Notes: a model not told the origin generated them from the letters alone. DNA of 64,000 nucleotides from Sarocladium kiliense (GCA_030734395.1 JAUZTG010000050.1:62001-126000); one strand, 5' to 3'; shown: positions 19,083 through 28,615, counted from the first letter of the stretch. A program made the numbers and translations.

Positions 19083-21281
19083 ATGGACACAACATCATCG
19101 CCTGAGGCGTCCGTCTGGGACTCTGAGGCGTCCGTCTGGGACTCGGAGGCGTCCGTCTGGGACTCGGAGGCGTCCTTCTGGGACTCGGAGGCGTCCTTCT
19201 GTCATGGAGCCGGCGTGGAAACCTGTCTGAACACCGGTTCTTTTGCTCAGCTCGACGTTGCCAGTCTCTCGCTCGAACAGAACGCCCAAACCTTGTTCTT
19301 TCACTCTCCTGCCTTCCTCGCCGGCCCTCATGGTGTCGGGCCATGGGCGGCTGACGTGATGCTGGAGCCTCCTATTCATATGGGCACGTTTCGGCCAGAC
19401 GCTTGTGCGAATCCTCTTGGTGTTGCAAGCGGCTATATTCACGCTCCTTACTCTGCGTCGCACTTGCCGCCGCGCAGTGAGCTGCAAACACCCTGGGTTG
19501 GCGGTGACGTCAGCAACCACACGGCTTTTGCGGCAGCTTTCCCTCGGCAAATCGCAGTCTTTGGCCAAGGTATGTGGCCGAACTGCTCGTCCCAGCCAAA
19601 TCTTGATATGGACTTCTTTGGTCAAGTGGGATCCGTGCCTGGCTTCGGGTCTGCATCATCCAGCCCGTGGAACTCGGGCACCTGCCAGTCCTTGGACGCT
19701 CTGCAGCCTATCACCGTACATCAGAGCCCGGCGAACTGCTCGGTTCGAGACTCTGACTACTGCGAGTTGGGGTCATCCGCAGCCCAAAGGGCTGTAACGC
19801 ACATGAACTTCGCCATCGGTGAGCCGAGAGCAGGAGAGGTTCAAGCGTTTCCCAGCAGGGATGGCCCTACAGCCGACGGTGTCCCTAATATTTCTAGGGG
19901 CGTTGCTCGTGAAGACGTCAGCCGGCCAAAGAACGGCGACTCAATGGCAAGACGCAGGAGTGCTTTCCCCCAGCAGCCGGATTCAAGCCAGGCTCACGCG
20001 CCGTGCCGTGGCTCACTTCCAGACCATGAGCACGGCGCGGCGGAGCCTCTCCAGACTGAGGAACCAACGACGAATGGGACTAGACACGCCGTTGACAGAC
20101 GGCCAGGACCGAGAAAGGTCCTAAAAGTCATTTCTGTGGATGGAGCATCCATTGCTGTCGAGGAACATGGTGTCGAACACCATGGTGTCGAACACCATGA
20201 TGTCAAGGAACATGATGTCGAAGAACAAGAACACGCTGTCGAGGAACATGATGTCGAAGAACAAGAACATGATGTCGAAGAACAAGAACATAATGTCGAA
20301 GAACAAGTACATGCTGTTGAAGAACATGCCGTCGAAGAACAAGCTGTCAAAGAACACGCTGTCGAGGAACATGATGTCGAGGAACATGATGTCGAAGAAC
20401 AAGAGCATGCTGTCGAAGAACACGCTGTCGAGGAACATGATGTCGAGGAACATGATGTCGAAGAACATGATGTCGAAGAACAAGAGCATGCTGTCCAAGA
20501 ACATGCTGTCGAGGAACATGATGTCAAGGAACATGATGTCGAAGAACAAGTACATGCTGTTGAAGAACATGCCGTCGAAGAACATGCTGTCGAGGAACAA
20601 GAGCATGCTGTCCAAGAACATGCTGTCGAAGACGAAGAACACGCTGTCGAAGACGAAGAACACGCTGTCGAAGACGAAGAACACGCTGTCGAGGAACATG
20701 TTGTCGAAGAACAACAACATGCTGTCGAAGAAGCCTCTGAGTCCGAAGGTAGTGACCTACCTAGCCTTGAGGAGATTGTGGAAAGCATTCCTCTTCCTCG
20801 AGTGGAGATCGACTCGAATTTGGGCGATGACACCAACAAGGACGAGCGCCAAGAATCCAGCAAAGAGGCTGGCACATGCAGACATAAACGCAAGCTCTCA
20901 AACAGTCCAGTCCTGAATCACCCCAGGAAGAAGCCAAAGAGCAACGGCATGTTGGAGGGTCCCCCTTCGTTCCTTCCAATTAGATTCATGATAGCTATCG
21001 AGGGGACAACCGCATTATTTGTGTGGAGTTCTCACCTGAAAAGGTGGCACAATTCGCGCTCAAAGAAAGCCTGGGAGATCCGCGACCTGGCGAAGTCCCT
21101 GGTATACGTGGAGGTGAGTGAGGGACCCGGCAGACGCGGAGTCGGGTTGACGCCCAGCGCATTGGGATGGACAGGGTTGGACGACGAAGGACAAACATTG
21201 TGCTTCGACAAGACTGAAATCGTGGACATGATATCAAAGCATCGAGAAGGATTTTTTTATAGTCGGGACGAATTTTCTTAG
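19083..21281 (+). CDS. Large repeat protein with acidic EEHDV/EEHAV array
   Basis: ATG 19083 is the first in-frame ATG of a long open frame; the product has 732 residues. Residues ~8-40 are five tandem heptads of the type EASVWDS. Residues ~40-340 are Ser/Pro/Gln-rich and probably disordered. Residues ~355-550 are an uninterrupted array of EEHDVEE, EEHAVEE and EEQEHAV units, strongly acidic with regularly spaced His and Val, likely helical. A short basic stretch follows (KRKLSNSPVLNHPRKKPK), then a C-terminal ~100-residue folded-looking domain (FLPIRFMIAIEGTTALFVWS, AWEIRDLAKSLVYVEV, GLDDEGQTLCFDKTEIVDMI). The His-rich acidic repeats could bind metal, but that is inference. No signal peptide. 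Family not recognised. Confidence 0.7.
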   Translation: MDTTSSPEASVWDSEASVWDSEASVWDSEASFWDSEASFCHGAGVETCLNTGSFAQLDVASLSLEQNAQTLFFHSPAFLAGPHGVGPWAADVMLEPPIHMGTFRPDACANPLGVASGYIHAPYSASHLPPRSELQTPWVGGDVSNHTAFAAAFPRQIAVFGQGMWPNCSSQPNLDMDFFGQVGSVPGFGSASSSPWNSGTCQSLDALQPITVHQSPANCSVRDSDYCELGSSAAQRAVTHMNFAIGEPRAGEVQAFPSRDGPTADGVPNISRGVAREDVSRPKNGDSMARRRSAFPQQPDSSQAHAPCRGSLPDHEHGAAEPLQTEEPTTNGTRHAVDRRPGPRKVLKVISVDGASIAVEEHGVEHHGVEHHDVKEHDVEEQEHAVEEHDVEEQEHDVEEQEHNVEEQVHAVEEHAVEEQAVKEHAVEEHDVEEHDVEEQEHAVEEHAVEEHDVEEHDVEEHDVEEQEHAVQEHAVEEHDVKEHDVEEQVHAVEEHAVEEHAVEEQEHAVQEHAVEDEEHAVEDEEHAVEDEEHAVEEHVVEEQQHAVEEASESEGSDLPSLEEIVESIPLPRVEIDSNLGDDTNKDERQESSKEAGTCRHKRKLSNSPVLNHPRKKPKSNGMLEGPPSFLPIRFMIAIEGTTALFVWSSHLKRWHNSRSKKAWEIRDLAKSLVYVEVSEGPGRRGVGLTPSALGWTGLDDEGQTLCFDKTEIVDMISKHREGFFYSRDEFS
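19104..19204 (+). repeat. Five tandem 21-bp coding repeats
   Basis: Unit of 21 bases reading GAGGCGTCCGTCTGGGACTC, repeated five times with few differences, encoding EASVWDS heptads at the N-terminus of the repeat protein. Confidence 0.85.
20149..20735 (+). repeat. Coding minisatellite, imperfect 18-24 bp units
   Basis: Units of the type GAAGAACATGATGTCGAG, with variants GAACAAGAGCATGCTGTC and GAAGACGAAGAACACGCTGT, run without interruption. The composition lacks stop codons in several frames of both strands, so large antisense frames over 20.0-20.9 kb are by-products. Confidence 0.9.
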
Positions 21282-21932
21282 CTAGAATTGGACTGCGTAA
21301 CTTGATCTAAACGACTGGCCGGCCGGTGAGACTTGTCACAAGACACCCGTGCATGGTGCAGGGTAGTAGACATTCCTTGATCTAGTCCACGCCAACGAGC
21401 TCTCCATCCCCCTCTTCAGCTGATCTTGGCTCCCTTTCCACGACGAGAGAAATCCGAGAAATCCTTCAAACTCGATATGGCAAGTGTCTCCGAACCCACC
21501 ATGCCTTGCCATGCAACTCACCACCATGCTCGTCAGCTTCATAGGTGGGACCATCAGTTGCAATGCTGGTTCTTGGAGGCGGATTCCTCCTCCCGGCTCC
21601 GCGTCCAATCGCACGCCGTTTCACCCACACTGAACCAGACTGTTGGGTCTACGGTTACACCACTAAGGCTGGAACTGGCAAGAACAGGCGCGCGCTAATG
21701 CACAGCTTGGATATAATCACCAACACATCACCAACACATCACCAACAACATCACAGACTCGGACCTTCTGAGGATGGTGGGAGAAAAGCAATTCGTAAGC
21801 AATTAAACTGAAGCGCATTCAAGGCCGGGCAAGTGTCAGCGAGCATCCATCTGCCCATCCTCCTCGCTGCCTGCAGATCGTAGAGCAGACCCGTCCACCT
21901 TGCCCCAGGGTGCCTGCGGGATGTTAGAGACG
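21282..21932. other. Interval with unsupported open frames
   Basis: Short frames on both strands (21426-21811 plus, 21336-21614 minus) overlap and have no recognisable domain or intron plan. A CCAACACATCA triplet repeat lies at 21720-21750. Confidence 0.35.
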
Positions 21933-22280
21933 TCAGATGCCCAAGCGTAGGAGCCTTACAAAGTGACGAAGGGCGAGCTCCATATTATTGACTTGCTGTG
22001 TGAGTCTCTTGTTCTCCCTCTCATACCACGCTACGAGCCTTTGTTCATGTGCGAGCTGCGCCTGGCATGCCCACATTTCAGAACAACTTTTATCGTGCTG
22101 GCGTATCACTTGCTGGAGGATTTCCGCCCCAGGGCAGCAGTACTGACGCGGACGAAAAGGATCAGGGCGGAGCGGGTGCCATGGGTGGCGTGGTTGCTGA
22201 CAGAGCGCGCGAGGTGGTGGCAGGCGGACCCCCCGCGCTGCTGGGAGGGGACGGCCTGGGCTCATGTTGTCTGGGCTCAT
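21933..22280 (-). CDS. Small hypothetical protein with C-terminal coiled coil
   Basis: ATG complement at 22278-22280 (the frame extends a few codons further to a non-ATG). About 115 residues. The N-terminal half is Pro/Arg-rich and disordered; the C-terminal half is a helix with heptad spacing (ILQQVIRQHDKSC, AHEQRLVAWYERENKRLTQQ, VNNMELALRHFVRLL). One of several small coiled-coil genes in 21-27 kb. No intron needed. Function unknown; reality of the gene is moderately supported by composition only. Confidence 0.4.
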   Translation of the reverse strand: MSPDNMSPGRPLPAARGVRLPPPRALCQQPRHPWHPLRPDPFRPRQYCCPGAEILQQVIRQHDKSCSEMWACQAQLAHEQRLVAWYERENKRLTQQVNNMELALRHFVRLLRLGI

Positions 22281-22560
22281 ATTGCGCAACGCGTCAAGTA
22301 ACAGGAAGCATGCAGGAACTGGGACAAGAAACTGTCAAATTCATACGTAGTTTAAATACTTGCCGCCGTCTCCTACACATTGGGGACGAGCGGCCGTCTA
22401 GCGGCCGGCGCTGATGCCGACCTCGAGCCGCCGGAGCGGCCGATCGGGCGAAGGGCTTCGGCAGGGCCCCACATTATCCCCCGTGGCCAGCGGTCTTTCA
22501 CTCCGTTCTATTCTGGCCGAGCCGCCGGACGGGCTCACGACATACGAGCGAATGCAAACA

Positions 22561-23097
22561 TCAGGGGGTGCCTGAGCGGCGGCTCTCTGTACCTGTTGAT
22601 TGGCTTCCTGCTACCACCTTGTGTTGGTGGCAAGGGAGAGGGATGGCTGGCACGACAGTCACGCTGGATGACCGCCTCTTTTCTTCATGAGGCATAAGCG
22701 AGGTGTGAGCGGGACTGCGCTGCCACTCCATCCTCGACTGGTGTTCACGGCGAATCAAGATGGTCGATTGAGAGGCGTCCAGCTCGAAAATGATGTGACC
22801 CTGCTCCCCGTGCTCGAAAAAGTCCGCCTGGATGCTGATCCAAGGGTAGAGTGCCTGGAGGTAAGGCCCCGGGAAGTACTTGACTGTGATCCGCGCGTAG
22901 GTGGGTGCTACCACCGTCCGGGGCGCGCTATTGGGCTGGGCGAACAGGGACCAGTGATCGATCACACCCTTTTGATCCGCGTACGACTCATACGTGGTTG
23001 TTGTCCTGTAAGCGTTGTCGTGAACATCCATGACCACATGGGCACTAGGTATGCCTGACGAGGTACCATCGAGAACATGGCATGTAATGTGACCCAT
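22561..23097 (-). CDS. Transthyretin / 5-hydroxyisourate hydrolase-like protein
   Basis: ATG 23097. The protein opens MGHITCHVLDGTSSGIPSAH, the signature start of the transthyretin/HIU-hydrolase fold, and continues with a strand pattern (VIDHWSLF, ARITVKYFPGPYLQALYPWI, GHIIFELD) resembling the rest of that domain. True hydrolases convert 5-hydroxyisourate in urate breakdown and need His in CHV, an Arg, the HYH block and a C-terminal YRGS. Here only the first His is clear, and the C-terminal motif is replaced by an unrelated Ser/Arg-rich tail of ~65 residues, so catalysis is doubtful. A transthyretin-like binding protein or a decayed copy is possible. No signal peptide. Confidence 0.65.
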   Translation of the reverse strand: MGHITCHVLDGTSSGIPSAHVVMDVHDNAYRTTTTYESYADQKGVIDHWSLFAQPNSAPRTVVAPTYARITVKYFPGPYLQALYPWISIQADFFEHGEQGHIIFELDASQSTILIRREHQSRMEWQRSPAHTSLMPHEEKRRSSSVTVVPAIPLPCHQHKVVAGSQSTGTESRRSGTP

Positions 23098-23714
23098 GAT
23101 AAGCTTACGCGGAGAAGCGAGCAGGCAAGCTACGGCGAAGGGGCAGGACGGGATGCCTGAGGGTCATTGAATATATAGACAGGCCAGGTGGAGGTGGCTT
23201 AAACTAAGAGTCGGTTGGCCCAGAAAGAGTAGCGAAAATTGAGCTTTGTATTTAAAAGAGCGAGCACATTCAAAACACGCAATACCCCGCGATACCATGC
23301 ATGCAAGCACCCCGTCGTTCGCACGCGAGAAACGCCGGTCAGTGACTGCCGCGTCTGCGGCGTCTACGCGGAGCCACCGGGGACTCAGATCGACGGCGCT
23401 GGTATGACCGTGTGGATTGCCGTCGATCCCGCCGAGTGGGTCGGCTGATGCCTGAAGAGTCAAACTTCTCGGCCCTGATTAGGATGGGATTAGTAAATTT
23501 GCTCTACCCCGGGCAGGACCAGTGGACAGTTGCTCACAGTTTAGTGACTGCGTAGGCGCAAGCCAAAGCGATGGAAAACTTGGTCCAGTTCATGATCAAG
23601 ATTGAGCAATGCTCTAAGGCATGGCATGGCATATGGAATGCGCCGGGTGTGTTTGACGCGTCTTATACAGCCCAGGACAGCATCTGTAAATAAGGCTCTA
23701 AAAGAAAGGAAATG
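23098..23714. other. Intergenic
   Basis: No supported gene. An AGTTTAGTGACTGCG-type block and AT-rich patches only. Confidence 0.35.
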
Positions 23715-24086
23715 CTAAAAGAAACCATCGTCGCTGTCGCTGAAGGCCGAGTAGGATTCGCTGGCAGCCGCTTCCTCGGCGGCTAGTCGTGCCTTCCGGT
23801 TGCTCTCCTTGAATTCCTCAAGGGCAGCTCGCATCGAGCGGAACAGTACTGACGTCTGCTGGGCATGATCCTCCTTCATACGTCTCACCAGCTTATTAAG
23901 CATGGCGATCCGTAAATCCTTTTCGAGAATGGTACGGTGGAGTGTATCGACCTGCTTCCAGAGCTCTGATTCCTCCTCTATAGTCGTCAACGTTCCAGGT
24001 CTCTGGTTTTGGCGACGCGCGGTGCACCGAGCGACCTGGTCACAGTTGCTAGGAAGAGTGGGCAAGGCCTTGTCCCGAAGCCCCAT
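23715..24086 (-). CDS. Small coiled-coil hypothetical protein
   Basis: First ATG in frame complements 24084-24086 (the frame itself extends to 24158 from a GTG). About 123 residues. Residues ~35-105 form a continuous coiled coil (EEESELWKQVDTLHRTILEK, LNKLVRRMKEDHAQQ, ALEEFKESNRKARLAAEEAA); the tail is acidic (SAFSDSDDGFF). No membrane or signal sequence, no known domain. Neighbouring genes at 22.0, 24.3 and 26.2 kb are similarly small and helical, suggesting a local group of lineage-specific genes, though no sequence similarity among them is evident by eye. Confidence 0.5.
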   Translation of the reverse strand: MGLRDKALPTLPSNCDQVARCTARRQNQRPGTLTTIEEESELWKQVDTLHRTILEKDLRIAMLNKLVRRMKEDHAQQTSVLFRSMRAALEEFKESNRKARLAAEEAAASESYSAFSDSDDGFF

Positions 24087-24313
24087 CGTTGGTGGTTTAT
24101 GCGAGGCGTTGGAGGTGTGCCGTTGGCAGCTTAGTCCGGCTTCGGTAGGCACTGACACTTATGTACTGGACAAGTGGTTCGAAGTTGGTTTAAAACTGAA
24201 AGCTAAAACTAATAGTCACACCTCATCTTGGACGCCACCCGCCGCCCGTCACACCCTCCTTCCCATTGACCCGCCGGTCGCACCCTCCTCCCCATCGATC
24301 CGCCGGTCAGGGC

Positions 24314-24793
24314 TTAGGTCTCCCCGCCGGACGAGAGAGTGAACATGTGCTGAAGGAGATTCTGCATGAAGGTCTTAATGCTCGTCCTCAGGCCTTCCAC
24401 GATCTCCACGAGGCTATTGGTCCTGAGAAGAGCCACCTGCATGTCAGAGGACGTCTGGTTCACTTGGCTGCTCGTAGTCATCACGGATCCCTCGATCCTC
24501 TCCAGTGTCGTTTCAATCTGGCGCAAACGTCTAGCTTGCGTCATTAATAGGTAACCTAACAGGCGAGAAGGATTGAAGACCTACTTGTGGAGGTCGTGGT
24601 TCGTGACCACCTCTTGCCACGAAGCCGGATTGTCCGCAGCGACTGGCGTGCATGCGGTGACATTCATTGGCTCGCATGGTAGGGCGAATGCGTCGGAGGG
24701 CGTGGTAGGATCGAACTCAAAGCCCAATAGTCCAGGAAAGATGCTGGAATCGAAGCTGCTGTCAGGCAGAACGTCTTGTTGCTGTGCATCCAT
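24314..24793 (-). CDS. Small hypothetical protein, 2 exons, helical C-terminus
   Basis: Exon 1 24793-24585 and exon 2 24530-24314, with a 54-nt intron 24584-24531 (GTAGGT, branch ATTAATGAC, acceptor CTAG); phase 2 on both sides, so the frames join cleanly to 141 residues. The N-terminal part is acidic and Pro-rich (FEFDPTTPSDAF); exon 2 is a long helix (RQIETTLERIEGSV, VALLRTNSLVEIVEGLRTSI). No domain recognised. The ATG is followed within 10 codons by QQQ; an upstream in-frame ATG is absent. Confidence 0.55.
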
Positions 24794-25072
24794 GGCAGTG
24801 AGTCGCGATGGCAAGGGAAGCTAGCGAGGGAAACACGGGAACGGGAAACACGGGTGAGCAAGGCCACCCGACCTGAAGAAATAGTAGTCGTGATGAAAGG
24901 GGTTTTCGATCCAGGATTCCGCCTTCCGCTTCCGCTTTCGAGGCTTCAAAACCAGGATCCGGATTTAAGACGCCCAATTTTAGCACGCGGCTACTTAAAG
25001 CTGGGGGGCCGATGGCCTCGCTCCCTCTTCAGCGCTTCCAAGCCGCCAGACCAACAACCATTACCAGCTGCT

Positions 25073-25992
25073 ATGCGCCTGCCAGTGTTGAATCCGACCT
25101 TGCTTGGTGTCTCCAGGATGTTCGCCACGAGATCACCGGTGTGTGTAGCGAACCCTCCCCTTCTTCTGGATGCAGGCGCCTCCGGCGTCTCCGTGCTGTT
25201 AGTGACTTCCGACCGGACCAATCATCCGTGCATTCGCTGACGTCGTGTGTCCCACAGGGTCGATATGCCCGCTCAAGTCAGCTGCGAGGCGGCTATTCAC
25301 TTCGCGGATACCTCTTTCCTGCCCATCCGCTATGCCTTTGACGAGGCGGTGCAGTGCCAGGGGCTCAGGACGCTCAACTTTACCGTCCCGAAGGGGGCAC
25401 CCAACGGCTACGCTCAAGTTGTGTGGTGCGTTCCCACGCCGGTTGCAACCCTCGAACGAATGGAGGCTAATGTACTTACAGGCAATGCGCCGGCATCGAG
25501 CCAACGTGCCATGAGGCCACGGTGCGCGGGGGCCTCGCGAACCAACAGGCCACCGACGGCGGATATTATCAAGGCGATGTCGGCTGCGTCACAGAGTCGC
25601 TGGCCACAAAGACCGTCCTGATCACGCGCACAGGACTGTCCACTACGTTCGTTGAGACAGTGCCGACTGTAGTGACCGAGTGGGAGACGTCGTTTGTGGA
25701 TGTTTCCGACACGGCAAGCGAGCCATCGAAGGAGACCCCCTGGGAGACTCCAGCTGGAACAACCAGACGCGATAGGGTGGGAACGCCTGGCGCCGGCGTC
25801 AGGGATAGTCCCGGGACGGAGACGAGTGGTGGGAGTGGTGGTAGCAGCAAGGAAACCGGCGGTAGTAGTGGTGACGGAGATGCTGTCAGCGAGACTGTTC
25901 CTGCAGCCACCGCGAGGATCCTGACCATGTCGATCGTTTCCACTCTCACGATCATGCACACCATCACGACCACCGCAACCTGTTCGTCGTGA
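25073..25992 (+). CDS. Probable cell-wall or GPI-type secreted protein; 5' end uncertain
   Basis: The core is clear: exon 25258-25425 (VSCEAAIHFADTSFLPIRYA, CQGLRTLNFTVPKGAPNGYA), intron 25426-25481 (GTGCGT..TACAG), exon 25482-25992 (CAGIEPTCHEATVRGG, then GDVGCVTESLATKTV, a Thr/Ser/Gly-rich spacer, and a C-terminal hydrophobic stretch RILTMSIVSTLTIMHTI). Paired Cys, a CQG...W.CAG core and a Ser/Thr stalk ending in a hydrophobic tail are typical of fungal GPI-anchored wall proteins. The 5' exon is not resolved: ATG 25073 can be joined in phase through a GTGTGT donor near 25141 and a CACAG acceptor at 25257 (branch CGCTGAC), but the result lacks a convincing signal peptide. Either another start exists or the secretion signal has been lost. 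Confidence 0.55.
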
Positions 25993-26162
25993 TCCTGCAG
26001 GGGACAGGGTCCCTGGCTGCTTAGCCTTGGGCTCACGTGATCCCAAGGCCTTTGGGTGTATTAGTATAGAGAATATCTCGCTGTTCACCGGGATGGTCGG
26101 CCTCTTGAACCCCGAGGTAGCTATCGTGAGATCAATTTGATTCCTGTGCGTCTTCTGCCAAC

Positions 26163-26535
26163 ATGCTGCCTGCCCTCCGACCACCCAGGGATCGTCCCGT
26201 CGAACGCCGTCGTGAGTATGTTCCACCGGTTCAGCTTCACATGGAAGAGGAGCCGCCTACAACGGTGACGGATAAACGGAAGACTCTCCCGGCTACTCTG
26301 GCGTTTGAATTCCGAATCCTGCAGGAGCTGAGACGTATGCAACTAGACATACGCGAGCTGATGCGTGTGCAACAAGAACTGAAGGAGACTCTTGACATGG
26401 CCATGGGCGTCCCTGTGAGTTTGGAGGTGCAGAGTTGGTGTTTTGATCATCTTGTTCTAACATACACAAGTTACTAAGCTTCACGCCGTCTTCCAGCTCC
26501 GCGAACTCGGTAGCGGCAACGAACGAGACCCATAG
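26163..26535 (+). CDS. Small hypothetical coiled-coil protein, 2 exons
   Basis: ATG 26163; exon 1 to 26414 (84 codons), intron 26415-26478 (GTGAGT..CTAAG), exon 2 to TAG 26533-26535; 102 residues. Residues 38-82 form an amphipathic helix (FRILQELRRMQLDIRELMRV, QQELKETLDMAMG). The stop lies 5 bp from the stop of the convergent MADS-like gene on the other strand, so the two 3' UTRs must overlap. Function unknown. An alternative acceptor near 26495 would shorten the last exon without changing the frame class. Confidence 0.5.
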
Positions 26536-26540
26536 CCCGG

Positions 26541-26925
26541 TCACTCCTCCTCCCGCATGCACCTGCTTTCCTTCCCCAAGGCCTTGATGCTCTGATCGCG
26601 CGAGGGTTGGCTGTTGCATACAATCGGTGGCGGGAAGATGGTCTCCTGTGCCCAGTCAGCCCCTGCATCTACTCCCTGTTCACTGTCATCCTCATACCAT
26701 CTCGTCGCTTGTGGGAGGCAGATACCCGTTGGAGTACTGCCAAACCTGGTTGTTTCTGCGATTGCGCACGGCCACGTAGATGTCTACATCGCAGTCCTGC
26801 TGCAGCTGGTCTGCTTTCTTGAGGAACGTCGCGCGCCGCTTGCAGAATTTCGCTGCGTGGAGCTTGCGCTGCTTCCGGACCTTGGCGAAGGCATCATTCA
26901 GAGTCTGCTGTTTCTGTGGTTCCAT
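26541..26925 (-). CDS. MADS/SRF-like small protein
   Basis: ATG 26925; exon 1 to 26698 (76 codons), 52-nt intron 26697-26646 (GTATGA..CACAG), exon 2 26645-26541; 110 residues. The core is a MADS-type DNA-binding fold: KLHAAKFCKRRATFLKKADQ, then CDVDIYVAVRNR, QVWQYSNGYLPPTSDEM, and after the intron ETIFPPPIV, matching the usual fungal ending (W.PS...I...YPPP). MADS factors bind CArG-like DNA as dimers in the nucleus. This one is little more than the domain itself, with no activation region. A second MADS-like gene lies 0.4 kb upstream on the same strand. Could act as a truncated or competitor factor; that is inference. Confidence 0.7.
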
Positions 26926-27329
26926 AGCTAGAAGTCATGCGTTTCCTGTTCCTATGATCAATCGAGTACTGCATTGCGCCAAAGTCATATCTATTGCTCT
27001 GAGCACTGTTGCCTTGCTTACGCTGAAGCGCCCTTGATTCGAGATTCGAAATCTAGGACTTTTATTTCCGCGCAGGAGAGCCAAGACCGACCCTAATTTT
27101 GAGAATGCGAACGTGGAACCTTGCCGAACCGGACCAGTCAGTGTCAGTCCAGCTTTAGCGGTGCTAGCATTGGTGGAGTGAGGGAGCTCGAGAGCCTGCA
27201 TCTCGCACCGCAGGCGGAACTACGAAGGGCACTTTCACATGGCTACAGCATCTTGAGCGGGCAATTCAAGACAACGCGGAATGAATGAATACGACACGTT
27301 GGTAAGACTTTATTGAACAGAATGCACCC
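26926..27329. other. Spacer between the two MADS-like genes
   Basis: No coding signal; contains the promoter of the gene starting at 26925. Confidence 0.35.
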
Positions 27330-27815
27330 TTAAAAATACTGCTCTATGAGCGAAGATATCTCCTGTCTTTGCCTGGCAGATATGGGCTTCGGCTGTAAGA
27401 CTTCGGCGGGACCCCGAGGTGCCGGTGATGCAGTTCCAGCCGAGGGGGTTGTGAGGCGGTCGGAAGAAACAGGCACGGGCGATTCGGTGGCCGGTGATGC
27501 AGTGCTGCTTGGGATTCCGTCGGAAGAGGAGACGCTCTCCCCTGAGCGGGCCCTCCTCTCGGTCAAGGTATCGTAGTCGTCTGGTCCGAACAGCTCCGCC
27601 CCGAGCGGGTCAGTGCTCGCGAGTTGGTCTATGAGCCCCCTGCGTGACTGATAACCGGCTATTGTGCCGTCTTGATGGCGTATCAGGAGAAGCACGTCAC
27701 CGCCGTAGAACTGATGGAACGTGTGTGCTTTCTTTCCCAGGCCATGCGTTCTGTTCTTGATGCCTGCTTCGAGGTTCTTGTTCTTTGCCGATCGTCGCCG
27801 GGGTTTGACTGCCAT
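27330..27815 (-). CDS. Divergent MADS-like protein
   Basis: Start set at ATG 27815 (MAVKPRRRSAKNKN); ATG 27893 upstream in frame is an alternative. About 161 residues. The first ~65 residues follow the MADS pattern seen in the neighbour: basic KPRRRSAKNKNLEAGIKNRT, then GLGKKAHTFHQFYGGDVLLL, then IRHQDGTIAGYQSRRGL. The usual final SD...YPPP block is not seen; instead an acidic, Ser/Thr/Pro-rich tail follows (ERRARSGESVSSSDGIPSST, RQRQEISSLIEQYF). Same strand and orientation as the MADS-like gene at 26541-26925, suggesting an old tandem pair. Single exon. Confidence 0.55.
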   Translation of the reverse strand: MAVKPRRRSAKNKNLEAGIKNRTHGLGKKAHTFHQFYGGDVLLLIRHQDGTIAGYQSRRGLIDQLASTDPLGAELFGPDDYDTLTERRARSGESVSSSDGIPSSTASPATESPVPVSSDRLTTPSAGTASPAPRGPAEVLQPKPISARQRQEISSLIEQYF

Positions 27816-28615
27816 TGTGGAGAGGGCAGTGTACTTCATTCGATGATTCACAATCTTCAGGACGAGAAGAAGTTGAGGTGCGCGAGAATCCATGTCTTTT
27901 AAGTTTAAGCTCCTCTGGTGGACCGGGCTGCAGCTCCGTGATCCTACCCCGTAGGCGCCGGCCGGGGGGTCAATCCCAACGCCGTGAACTAATATTAGCC
28001 GCCGTCGCTCCCCCATAAAATTAAGCGCCGATCCCGCTTCCCGGCCGTAAATTCGTCGTAGCCGCCGTACCGGGGGTGGCACGAGTGCCGCCCGGGGGCG
28101 CTTCGATGCCGTAAATTCGGTATCGGCACAGGCGCCAAGCAGGCTGTACGTCCTCTACCTGTCCATTAGTCGACCAAGTCTGGCCCTGATCTCGAGTCTC
28201 TCTTCGCTCTCTGTGGGTGTTTGGCGTTTAGGCAGTTGTCGTTGAACATCAAGGCAAACTCTAAGGGAGTGGGACAATGTTGCCCGATTGGAATCTGCGT
28301 TAATCTCCTTTCGTTATTAATAGGCTCCATCACGAGACCGTTAAACATGAACATTAAACCTCTGCCACTGGGCTTCGATTCTCGTGTTGCGAATGGTCAT
28401 CTGCTCTTGGCCCATTAGCCTAGCTTCTGCCCACCTCTGCCTGCCTGCCGACGGGCTTCGCTGATGTGCTCCTACCGCTTGAAATAAATTCTGCTAATTA
28501 TGGAATTCTTAATTTAGGACTTAGAGATTGTGACGGACAGGAGTTTTGATACAAAATAGCCATTAGCTGACACCGTGACGGGCAACCGTACAGCAAAGCA
28601 CAGAACAGCAACACC
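27816..28615. other. GC-rich intergenic region
   Basis: CCGCCG-rich stretch at 27950-28130 containing a repeated CCGTAAATTCG (near 28044 and 28111). No gene supported; includes the promoter of the ferric-reductase-like gene. Confidence 0.4.

Noticed and set aside
19994..20893. Large antisense frame (299 codons) and a second-frame ORF over the repeat gene
   Set aside because: They follow mechanically from the stop-free minisatellite; composition is monotonous (Cys-Ser or Met-Ser-Lys repeats) and there is no start or splice support.
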